From Trichobilharzia regenti (Eukaryota > Platyhelminthes > Trematoda > Strigeidida > Schistosomatidae), in the NCBI GenBank assembly GCA_944472135.2, contig OX235263.1, positions 18,777,379 through 18,841,378 of the forward strand: a stretch of 64,000 bases of DNA, in the 5' to 3' direction. A model generated the notes under the pieces. The model saw nothing but the letters and a program-made list of their open reading frames with translations. It made no database searches and had not been told where the DNA came from. The translations under genes and the position numbers were made by a program. This document shows positions 41,920 through 54,300 of the stretch, piece after piece (within the stretch, counting starts at the first letter, position 1; every line of letters starts with the position of its first letter).

Positions 41920-44900
41920 TTCTGTTGTTGGAAGGGAAAACCATGCCATACATTGTCGAGTTGTCTAAACACCTTAACAAGTGGTTACTTAAGAGCGCAT
42001 AAGTCAGCGAAAGAAATCTCTGTTTCTTAATTTCATTCCAAACTGGTACAGGTATTTATTGGGTTTATATATATATATTATTATTATTGTATCCTTTAGT
42101 TCCTAGAGGAACATAGGGCTTCAGCTGCGCACCTCCATTGACTTCGGTTTTCTGACAACTTTTTCACCCTGCTCCAGGTCTGTCCACATGCTTTCATCTC
42201 CTCCTCGCATGACCTCCTCCAAGTCACCCTTGGACGACCAACTCGCCGCCTCCCTTTCGGGTTCCACTCGAGGGCTTGTCTAGTGATGTCACTTGATGGT
42301 TTCCTCAGCGTATGGCCAATCCATCTCCATTTCTTTCTGCCTATTTGTTTCACAATCGGTTCCTGATTGGTTCGCTCCCAGAGATCCCTGTTGCTGATCT
42401 TTTCTGGCCATCTGATCTTGAGTATTGAGCGGAGACAGTTGTTAATGAAGGTTTGAAGTTTGTTTGAGATGCTCTTTATGACTCGCCAAGTCTCTGATCC
42501 GTATAGTAGCACTGACTTCACATTGGAGTTGAAAATCCGGATCTTATTTTTGATGCTGATTGCTGTTGACCTCCACACAGATTTGAGAGTAATGAAAGCT
42601 TGTCTTGCTTTTCCGATTCTGGCTTTGATGTCCTCGTCAGTTCCGCCTGTAGTTGAGACGATGCTTCCCAGGTAGGTGAAGGAGGTTGTTTCTTTCAGGT
42701 TCTTCCCATTTATGCTTATTGTGGTCTGTTGGTGTTGTTGATGTTGGCTAGGAATCTTCATCATCTCTGTTTTATCTATGTTCACGTGAAGTCCTATCTT
42801 TGATGCTTCTTCTGCCAACTTGTTACTTTTCACTTGCATATCTTCCAGTTTATGGGAAATCAGACATATATCATCGGCGAAATCCAGATCCTCCAAGTCT
42901 TTTGTGTCAGTCCATTTTATGCCTGTTCCCTCGTTGGTTGCCGTTGTCTGTCGCATTATCCAATCAATTGCAATCAGGAAGATCATTGGTGATAGTAGAC
43001 AGCCTTGCCTCACTCCCGTCCTCACTTCGAAGGCTTCCGTAAGTTTCCCGTTGTGGATTACTTGGCATGCAGCATTGTCGTATAACTGTTGGATGAGGTG
43101 TATAATTGTCGATGGGACCCCGTAGTAGCGAAGTAGTTTCCAAATGACCTCTCGATCGACGCTGTCGAAGGCCTTTTCAAAGTCGATGAAGTTGAGATAG
43201 AGAGGTGACTGCCATTCCAAGCTTTGTTCAATGATGATCCGTAGAGTGGCGATTTGATCAATACATGATTTGTTTCTCCTGAATCCAGCCTGTTCCGGAC
43301 GAAGTTTTTCATCTAGGGCTTGTTTGATTCTCTCCAGGATGATGCGACTTAGTATCTTGCTTGGAATGGACAGAAGCATAATTCCACGCCAGTTTTTACA
43401 TTGACTTAAGTCTCCTTTCTTTGGAAGTTTGAATAAGTAACTGTTCTTCCAATCCTCGGGTACTTTGCCCTCTTTCCACACCTTCTCCAGTAGTGGTGTC
43501 ATCAAGTCCGCTGTTGTCTCTGGGTCTATTTTCAAAGCCTCTGCTGGGATTCCATCTGGTCCCGGTGTTTTCCCAGTTTTAAGCATCTTGATTGCATTCA
43601 GGACTTCTGATTTCGTCGGGGGGTCAGTGTTCACTGGTAGTTCTGCTTCCGTTGTTGGTATTGCTGGACGTGTTGTAGGTGGCGGACGATTTAGAAGTCT
43701 TTTGAAGTGTTCAACCCAGTGCTTTCTCTGTTCCACCTCTTTGGTGATTGACTTTCCATTGTCGTCCTTTATTGGCTTAATCTGTGTCGAACGTTTGCCC
43801 GAAAGGTTCCTAGTTGTTTGGTAGAGTGTGGCGAGGTCTCCTTTGCCTGCAGCTTGTTCTGCTTCGTTTGCCATGGTTTCATAATATTTTCTTTTGTCTT
43901 CCCTGGCACTTTTCTTCACTCTTTTGTTCAGTGTATTGTAGCTTGCATTCAGCTCCTGTTTTTGTTGCTCGTCAGTGCACTGGATAATCTTTTGCTTCAC
44001 TGTCCTTCTCTCTTCTATTAGTTTCCAAGTGTCCGTAGTGAGCCACTGTTTGTCCTGTCTCTTTTTTCTGCCTAGAATTTCTATGCAGGTTTGGCTCCAC
44101 ACCGTTTTCAAGTTGTTCCAGTGCTTTTCAACGCCGACCTCTTCGCTAGTGTTGATTTGTGTCTCGGCTTTGTCCTTTATGCTTGCAATGAAGATGTCCT
44201 TTGTAGCCTGGTCCTTCAGCTTTTGAGTGTTGAACTTGGCTTGTGGTCTATCTGCAGCTCCTGATTCCCTGAAAGCTTTTAATTTGATTTGGATTGTCCC
44301 TTGTACGAGATAGTGGTCTGAGCCAACGTCTGCTCCTCTTCTTGCTTTTGTGTCCAGTAGGCTGCGCCTCCACTTCCTTGAGATTGAGATGAAGTCGATT
44401 TGGTTTTTGGTTTGCCCGTCTGGTGACACCCATGTAGCCTTGTGGATATCTTTGTGCTTGTATACACTGCCACCAATCACCAGTTCGTTGAAGGCGCAGA
44501 AGTCGGCGAAGAGTTCTCCGTTTTCATTCATTTCTCCTAGAGCTTCTCTACCCATGATGAGTTCCCTTCCCGTATTGTCTGGTCCCAGTTTGGCGTTCAT
44601 GTCTCCCATTAGTATTTTCATGTCGCCAGCTGGAGTATTGTCCATTGTTGCCTGTAGTTGCCTGTAGAATTCTTCTTTCTTCTCGAGGTCTGCGTTGTTT
44701 GTGGGTGCATAACATTGTATGATTGACACTTTCCTTCCTTTGGAGTTGAACCTGGCGGTCATTATCCTGGACGAAATCGCCTCCCATTGTATCAGGGCTT
44801 TCGTTGCCGTTGGTGACATCATGATAGCCACGCCCTCGGTGTGCGTGTGGTTATCTTCTGGGTGACCGGAGTAGATCACTGACTCACCTGTTGACAATTT

Positions 44901-47900
44901 GGTGAGTCCACTCCCATTCCATCTGCTCTCACATATTCCCAGCACTTGTATTCCGTATCTTTTCATCTCGTTGGCGATCTGGGCAGCTTTCCAGTCTCGT
45001 ACATAGTTCGGACGTTCCATGTTCCTACACAGACTTTTTCTTTTGGTGCAAGGAGGTTCATCATACTGAAGTTTCTTTAGCAATTTTTGTTTACAGGGTG
45101 GGGTTGCTAGCCTCACGCCTGAGAAAAGAATGATTACATTAAGTAAAAGTTTAGAGAGAAGCAACTTTTTGGGTTGCTCCCCTCAAAATCAGAAAATAAC
45201 GGACAAACAATGAGAACAACATCAACAAAGGAAACAGTTCACAGAAAAAAGGGCAAAAAGCGACGACAACTATACAATAAGACAACATGCAATATAGTTC
45301 AGTACAGTTAACTAAAATGATATCTTAACCATAAACTCACTGACTTGGAGCAACTTGAACATATAAATCCAACAATATATACAATTATAGATGTGTTTAT
45401 GTTTAAAAATTCCACAAATCCAAACAGTGAGTTATGTGTATTATCTGTCAATAAGATTGTATTTTTTGGATTCAGTGTTCGAAAGGTTAATAATTGTGAT
45501 AATTTCCGCAAACTCTTTGCATAAATTTTTACAGTAATAAGAGTTTTTATTAATGAGCAAAATGTAGCGTAATAGTCGAAAAGCGCGCGCGTGCGGTACA
45601 ACTTCTTCTTAAATAAGTTTTCAGTTTTGGGATTAATTAATCATTGTTATTACTCATTCACTGCCAACTATCCCCATTTCTATTCAATTTCATCATACTA
45701 ATGGAATTAACCCTAGCTAACTTCAGAGACTCAGGATTGACTTGTTACCAGGGAATAATCTTATTGACTTAGAATATGCAAATGATATAGTCCTCCCTTC
45801 TGGGTGAAAACGCTGTCAAAATGCAGTAGCAATCTTCGAATGTTTGGCATACGATTCGCTCCTGCCAAATGCAAGATGATACTACACGACTGGACTGTGG
45901 ACTACATTGACTCCTAGCTGGCTTAAAGATAGGGAGTGAAGTGGTTGGTAGAGCGTGTTGACCACTTCACTTATTTGGAAAGTACCATTAGCCAGTGCCA
46001 ACGGGTTGATCGCCGATGAAATCTCATCACGGATACGGAAAGCTAGCTTCACATATGCCAGTTTACGCCGTCTCTGTGGCGCAGACGTGATATCCGGCTG
46101 GCTATCGATCAAAGGGCGTGTGTACTGCTCATCAGTCCTCTCCGTCCTCCTTTATAGCTGTGAGAACTGGTCATTGAAAGGGAAAGACATGAAAAGATTA
46201 GCTGTTTTCGATCATGGGTGCCTGCGTTCTACTTCCCGTGTGAAATGGTATAATAGGGTGAGCAATATTGAAGTGTGGTATCGATCGAGTGCTAGGTAAG
46301 GAGGTAGGGTAAATCAATCTATAAGGTTGTGAAGTAGCTACACCGATTGAGATGGTTAGAATATGTGTTACGGATGCCTAGTCATCGCCTTTCTAGACGG
46401 GCAATGTTAGCGGATGTAGGGACAGGCTGGAAAAAGGCTAGCGGCGGTCAAACAAAGACTTGGCACCAGTCAATGAAATCCACAACAGTTAGTTTCAGCC
46501 AGCCACATAGGGAGGTGTAGACTTCCTGACTGATTGGAGTACTCGGGATGGTAAACACTAATGAAAACTGGAGACAATTGGTGATACGGCTAAAAATCGT
46601 TCTCAGTGGTTGGTGCAGATGCATATCTTGCATATCTTCCAGTTTATGGGAAATCAGACATATATCATCGGCGAAATCCAGATCCTCCAAGTCTTTTGTG
46701 TGAGTCCATTTTATGCCTGTTCCCTCGTTGGTTGCCGTTGTCTGTTGCATTATCCAATCAATTGCAATCAGGAAGATCATTGGTGATAGTAGACAGCTTT
46801 GCCTCACTCCCATCCTCACTTCGAAGGCTTCAGTAAGTTTTCCGTTGTGGATTACTTGGCATGCAGCATTGTCGTTCATATATATACACAATGTTAAGTG
46901 ACGACAGGGCTCAGAGGTTGTTCCTAACAAAAAAAAAATATAAGTGTGTATGAGTAATAACGATGTTTAGATGAGTTGAGAATCATCCTACGTAATCAAG
47001 GTGGTTGGCATGTGTTCAGTTAATCCATGAATATTCATTTAAAAGTAATTAATATAAAACCAGAGATTGGAAGGGATTGAAATTTGGCTAAAAAACATCA
47101 AAATAATAAAAAAAGAATACATGGAGTTTATTACACAAATGCTCAAGGAAACAAGATTTGATTGTGTGCAGGATTTCATCATGAGCTGACATCGTTTAGA
47201 GAACCACTGTAAAACCTGGGAGTACTGGACAGCTGTTTCTTCCTTGTTTGGGACTCCACCGGGGTTCGAACCCAGGATTTACTGGTTACATGGCGAGCTA
47301 GCCCGTAGATCATTGAACCACTGGGACCCGATCCAATTGCCTATGAATTCTAACTTCTACCAATTTGTGACATAGCGCGACCATCTTGCAATGTCTTCTT
47401 CGATGAGTTGCTGCCTCAGCTTCAACCTGCCTCACCCCCTACTGGTCACGACTTCCCAGCTAGAATCCCAGGTTGACTACCTGAGTAGGGCCAGTCACTG
47501 GTGAGCATGAGATTAATTCTCAAGTATTGGTTTTGTGGGGATTTCGTTTGATTGCATGGAGGATTTCATCATGAGCTGACACTAAGGCCACAGTAGTAAA
47601 AGAGGCTAGATGAAATATATCTTAACACAAAACGCGTAGTTCAGTGATGAGTCTCTTTTCAGAGGCAAATTCGTTCACTTAGCTCTACAATCACAAATGT
47701 ATATACTTATTTTTGTATGTATGTATGTATGTGTAAATTAAGTTCAGCCTATAACATCTACAAAGTAAAGAACAACCTACCAAAGGCGATACGTTTTCGT
47801 CTCCTTTGTATTTTTGAAATCTTAGTCATTAAGTTGGAGAAATCAGAGTTATGCTATACAAAAGAAAATCATCCAAGCACTTCTACTATCACGGTAACAA

Positions 47901-48257
47901 CCCTATTGACTTTTACAGACCTGATGTTTGTGTGCTTTTTTTCTAACTACTTATAACATTTTTAATTTTTATAACTTACATAATTTCATATTTTCCCTTG
48001 TTTCTATGTTGATCCTAGTCACAACTCACTCATTAAACTACTCGTCTTATTATGTAACCGTATTGCGCTTTTTCAACCTCTTACATGTGTCAATATGTAT
48101 TTTGACAACACACCACCTCAACCCTCTTACCAATCTTCACCCACCCTACCCCTAATTTACAGTTTGACTACTCATCATATTTTTGAAATGTTTTGACAAC
48201 AATAACCCTAACGTATTTTTATTCTTATCGGACAAACCTAATGTACACACTCATACA

Positions 48258-48300
<43 letters not shown>

Positions 48301-51300
48301 CGCGATTGTACAGCTAAGTGAATGAATTCACCGCCGATTCACTGGAATGCAAATTTTCAATAATGTGATATGGGTAGCCCGAATTTCGCAGACCGATCAT
48401 TGATATCAGGTGTGTGTCGGGAGGGGATTTAACCCCGGACCATGTGCATGGTCGGCGAGAATCCTAACTGCTGCGCCACCGACGCATTCCAGTGAATCAT
48501 CAATCAATAGACACATCGAGATAGACAAAATTTACCAAGTGCTGAGAAGGAAATCTCACACAAAAACGGTCAAAGTTCAAGCCAAAGAAACAATCAGTTC
48601 CAACACAAGTAACCTACACGGAATGTGGTGACTTGAACTTCCGCACATTTGTGCAAAGTTCTATGTCGAAAACAGACAGACAGACAGAAGGTGTGAAAAC
48701 ACACAAAAACAACAATCAATCACGTCCAAGGTCACCCACTACTAGAGATGATTAATAAACTCGTGGAGAAATCTGAAAGCTCACTTCAAATGAATTGAAG
48801 TATGCGCTGGAGATGTCGCCTAGTAGTAGGGCGATGAAAGCTTTGCAAATTAACTGTCCAGCACAGAGAACACAACCACATCAAAAAAATTATTCACTAT
48901 ATGTTTGAATAGTTTTCAATAGCCATATAATTTTCTACGTCAGGTATTTTTTTTCTTGCAGCATTTGTCTACAATGTGTTTTTGTCTGTTTTTTGCGAGA
49001 TAATTGACGTATTCTCTCTTCCTGCCTATATTTCAGTCACAACTGGTTCAACTGTTAACACAAGCTGTTCTATTGGATCCGAGTGCAGAAGTACGATGTT
49101 TAGCTATTACAGGATTATCAATCTACTGTGTCATTGAAATTATGAATTCACTTGGATCTGAGCATAAATCATCTACTACAACTACTACACTCAGTAATAC
49201 CAGTAGTAGCAGTTCTACAGCATTTGACAGTTTATTTCATGATTCTGTTATAATCCTGCTGGGAATGATGCGTTTCCAGAATAGAATTGTAGCCATTGTT
49301 GCCGTGGATATGGTTCTTATGTTTGCTGATTATTGTTCTATTATATCATCTCGTGATGTGAAATTAGCCTGCTTAATACTATTGGTAAGTTTTATTTTTA
49401 AACTTTAACTGTTAGCATTCCTTTAAGGCGTGGAGGGGGGTCAAGTTAAACTTTAAGCACCAGTGACGTGTGCTATTAAAGTGCCTCGGACAAATAAAAT
49501 GACCTTGAAAGGTTCATTGAGCGAGTCAGTGAAACCGGGCAAATAATGTTGTCATCATCATCAATAAAATATATGCTCATCGAAACCAAGGACAAGTTAG
49601 GGTTAGGTTAACCTAATAAGGGCGACATTAGGGTTGTCTCGAGTCGGATTACACTTAGTTACCGATAGGTTCAGGAAAGATTAGGGTTATTGTTAGGGTT
49701 AGAAGACCTAAATAATTACATGCATAGAATGTGGCTAAATTACTCTGTTGATAGAAGAATAGAACTTGTGCACTGTTACAGAGTATAATTCCATTGTGAG
49801 TAAAATGTATTTTGATAAAGTTTCACAAGGTTATCCAGTCATATTTACGGATGAGGTTTCGAGCACAATTTATTTCTGTATTACACTATGAGACTTTATC
49901 GTAATAAATTTTACAGACAGTGGAATTATACTCTGCTGATACTCTAACACTGGGAGCCACCGATTGGCATGCGTTCAAGATGGTCATTGGGGCGTTCGCA
50001 CTGCTGGGACACTGTTGTTGAACTTCGCCTTTTTCCACAGTTTTTATGCATTATTTCATAAATATGTGTATTCCATACACACGAAAATGCCGCCTTCACA
50101 AGATTGGTACGTTCGAGGTCATTTACTGATTGGTACTTAGTGGTGCTTAAAGTTTAACTTTGCCGTGGTGGGAAATATCAGTGGGCAATATTATTCTTTC
50201 ACTTTACTGATTATTTATACTGGGAGTGAAAAATATCATACATATTTTATTATAAAATTTTTTACTGTGATGGGAAGTTCCCTACGTGAGGTATCTTGAG
50301 AACTCAAGGGTATGCTAGTATCACGCCTAAGCTATTATGATTATTGTTATATCCTTAGGTTCCAAGTGGAACACATCACTTCATCCTGTTCTTTGAAATT
50401 CTTTTTGGCTGATTCCACAATTACCCATAAGTTTTCATTACCTCCTAACATGTTCTCCTCCATGTCACCATCGAACTGACGCACAGCTCGTCGTTGTCCA
50501 TTCAGGCACTGGCTGGTGCTTGAAATTACTCCATTTCCTTCTGCATACTTGTTGGACGATAGGTTGCTGGCTAGTTCATTCCAAGACTTCATTCTTGCTT
50601 ATTGATTTTTGGCCATCTGATCTTCAGGATGGAGCGAAGGCATCTGATGATGAAAGTCTCCTTTCCTTTCAGTAGCTGTATGTAAAGATATTCGTTTCAA
50701 AATAGCATCCTACGTGTTAATTAAGCGTTTTATGACTTTTTCATGCGGCTCCGGTACTTTCTTAATGATGAAAAATAATAATGTTATTATTATTATTATT
50801 GTTCCCTTGGGTTCCCAGTGGAATGTAAGGCTTCAACAACACATCTCCACATGCCCGACCCATCTCCATTTTCTCCTACATACTTATTGAGCAATCGGCT
50901 CTCGCCTGTTGGTTTATTGCCTGAGTTTACTAGCTTGCTAGTTTTCTAGCTGGTCGTAAGCCTGGGTAAGGAGAAAGGGTTGGGCGTAGGGCTAGCTTCC
51001 CTGCCCCAAAAATCCGTTCAAAAGGCTACAGAAATTTCAACTCAGAAGAAAAAGTCATGAAAAATAATTGATGTTATCTTATTCAGTCCGGCGAACACTT
51101 ACTGTGATTATTCTATAAGTCACCTGTCTCTGTATGAAGTTGGTCAGTTGTCCGATAGAAAAATGTGTCACTCAGTTCATCCGGTTTCGATACACCGATT
51201 ATAAGCGTTTAGCTTCCAAGTAGGTTAAACATTCATTTTATATTTACATCACTAAAAATTACATACTTAACGTCTCTGATATCAGGATTAATAGTTTCCA

Positions 51301-54300
51301 ACTGATTATATCAATTAGTAGTCTGCATGTTTGTGTGTGTCGACTATAGTTATATGAGGTGTGTATCCGACTTCTATTTAGCCTGTCAGGTTAGTATGAA
51401 TGAGATTTGGTTGGTGCAAAGTGTGATAAGTGAGGGGGGGGGAAATCAACCAATGGTCATGTGAAGCAACATCATTTGAGATGGCTTGGAGACATGTCAT
51501 GCTCATGTCAAGCCGCGAATCATCGCCTTCATCTACGAAAACACTACCTCAACTCCTTGAAGCTGCATTTCTGTGCAGTGTTGCAACACATTTTCTATTG
51601 ACAATTTTTCCATTCTAATTGGACTGTATTTCTTATTCAGTAACACTTCTTAACTGTGTAATTTAAATTGTTTCTGCTTTATTTTTTTGTTTTCATCTTT
51701 TCCTATGTACACACACACATGTGTGTGTGTGTAGTCACTTGCTTGGACATTGTTCACTACATGGGATAATACAAACCTGGACAATATGACAGCAGTCGAT
51801 AAAAGGGTAAGTTGTGTAAAATGGCTTATATGAGTCTTTTTTTTAATTATTTCTCTCCACAATGGTAATAAAATTCAGATAATACGATTTGTTTCAATTG
51901 TTAGATTTCTTCACGAACCAACACCCACAGTTGGAGAGATCTGTGAAAACTGGGGAGCACTGGGTAATTATTTCTTTCTATTTTGGGACTCTTTGGCATT
52001 GCGCATCTACCACACCACTGCCAATCGAACCTCTGGGACCGTCAGGTTACGCGACCAAAGTGTGTCGTCGACCATTCACCCACTCGGACTATTTTGTTCA
52101 TTGACCTGTGTGAATTCCGACTTCGTCAATTCGTGATAATCTGAATATCAATCCAAGCTCATTGGCGACTACTGGTTGGATGTTTGTGAAGCTTTGTAGG
52201 CATGAGAAATTGTGACCAAGTGGGCCTCATCATATCACGGTGAAATGGATGCTCACCGATGCTACTGGTAAGGGTAGCGCTATATCATGAACTGATAAAG
52301 TGGGTCATTGAATTTCAACCCAATCAAGCTTGGTCTCGTAATCAGAAGTTCCCGGGTTTTTGATGCCTAGTGACGTGTGGGTGTGCACTGTTGAAGAGTC
52401 CCAACAGCAGTCACTTGCTCCTTGGTCGTCAATGTGTTTCTCTCACTGATGTTAGTACGCGACGTAATCTAACAATTAAACGTAATCAAATCATTTTTAG
52501 TTCATATGGCGATTTCTCAAAATTAAGATATGTGTACCTTAAACCACTTTCTATTGCCTGTTCAACAGCCAATTTGTGGTATTTATGTAAGGACTCAGAA
52601 TTTTTTCTAAAGTGTCGTATGAAAGTACAAATTAAATTAATCTTATGTCTGTAAAATATTCTCGTTTGTGAAGTTAATCATCTCTTGTTATCAGTCGGCT
52701 GTCTTTCATCTCGATTCTGTTTAGGAGAGCTTTGAATCTCAGAGAGGATATGAGTTCCTTCTGGATTACAAGATGCTCCTGGCTGTAATGTGTGTCAACG
52801 TACACCAAACCTAGATCAATGGCCTCCTTGTGACTACCTCTAACCATTTAACATCAATCTAGTGTGCACCACTTTGGAGAGCCATCTGGCTTGGTGATCG
52901 ACCATATGAAAAACTCGACTCATGGAGTTCAGTCTGCACTGAAACTAAGAACTAGACGCATTGTATCAGTTACCTGTTATTGATCAATCTATATAGATTG
53001 TATAGTGATCTATATTGACTTACTAATAACTAAATTTTTGTAAATTCAACTTTTTCACCAGAATGAACAGATACGTATAGTTATTTAATTGAATTTTAGA
53101 TTTTCCCGTCGATTGATTGGATCGAAGTGCTCGATCTCAGGTTGACATATCGGCTTTTTGTGCAGATGCTTCGATGATGTCTGGGCATGTAATTAGAAGC
53201 AGACATGTCAACCTAAGACTGAGCACTTCGGTCCAATCAATAGACGGAAAAATCTCAAATTCAATCAAATAATTAATATGACCCGTTGCACAAGAGGTGG
53301 CTCTCTTAAACCAAGTGGTCTAGTGGATAACGCTTTGGCTGGTGTTTGAAACTGTGGGCACTGGGTTCGAGCCTCGGTGGGAAAATCATCACTCACTGTG
53401 GAATGCAGGCATATCCAGATGACGAGTCTCAAGTAGGACGAAATACGCGTTATCCTGGATTTCACTGCTAGTCACCATCCGCCAATTAGATACGTATAGT
53501 ATTCATTATAAATAAAAAGAAATAAAAAATTCACATTTACGCTATAACGCAAAATAATCTGTTATCTGAGATTGTTTAGTAACTTGTTTTCTTTTGAAAC
53601 CCCATTGGGTGCCCACCGATGAAGAGTTCCAAACTAGGACGAAACAGCTATTGATTACTACCTACTGATTTTCCAGTGGTTCTCTAGTTGACGTCAACCC
53701 GTAATCAAGTGCGTAACCAATCAAATCCATGCAAATCAATAGTTGATAGTTAGTCAGATGTACCCTAGCAACCTACTCTATGCAGGGAGTTCACCTGGAG
53801 TTCCTATGAGAATTCGTGAATACCAGAGTCCAACAAGTCAGGCAAAAAGACAGTTTTTCTCCTGTGACACTGACTTACAGGTGCGTTTTATTTATTACAA
53901 ACTGAAAGAAGTAGGATCAGGTTCCAGTAGCTGAGCTGGCTTTGTAACGTTGGAAGTACCTGGATCCAAATCCTCTTTGTTTGATTTAACCAGGATTATC
54001 CGTTTCGCTACTCAGCTGTGCAATGATGTGAAGATATGTGTACAAATTCTAATTGGTCTGTATAACGTCATTTTGTGGAATTAGCCTTAGCACACATAGT
54101 ATGCAGGATACCGACAATCGTTTGATTTGCTTCCTTATAAATTTTTGCTAAGTATGCATTTCTGTATATGTATACATGTATGTGTACTGTTTTTTTTTTT
54201 TTTTTTGTGCATATAGTTTTTCCTAGGTCTAATTCAAGCAATAACTGAATGGTCAATGCGTATGCCTTATGATCAGTTATTAATAAATCGTGAAACTAAA

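Noticed and set aside
47717..48155. Two overlapping hydrophobic open frames
   Set aside because: They are AT-rich chance frames inside the inverted-repeat-bounded segment, without start context or similarity.
49590..49710. Interstitial telomere array
   Set aside because: Only a few scattered TTAGGG motifs occur, not a tandem array; described instead as part of the foldback element.
52370..52654. 94-codon open frame between RALGAPA exons
   Set aside because: No acceptor/donor in fitting phase and no similarity to the family; the conserved blocks on both sides are already contiguous without it.
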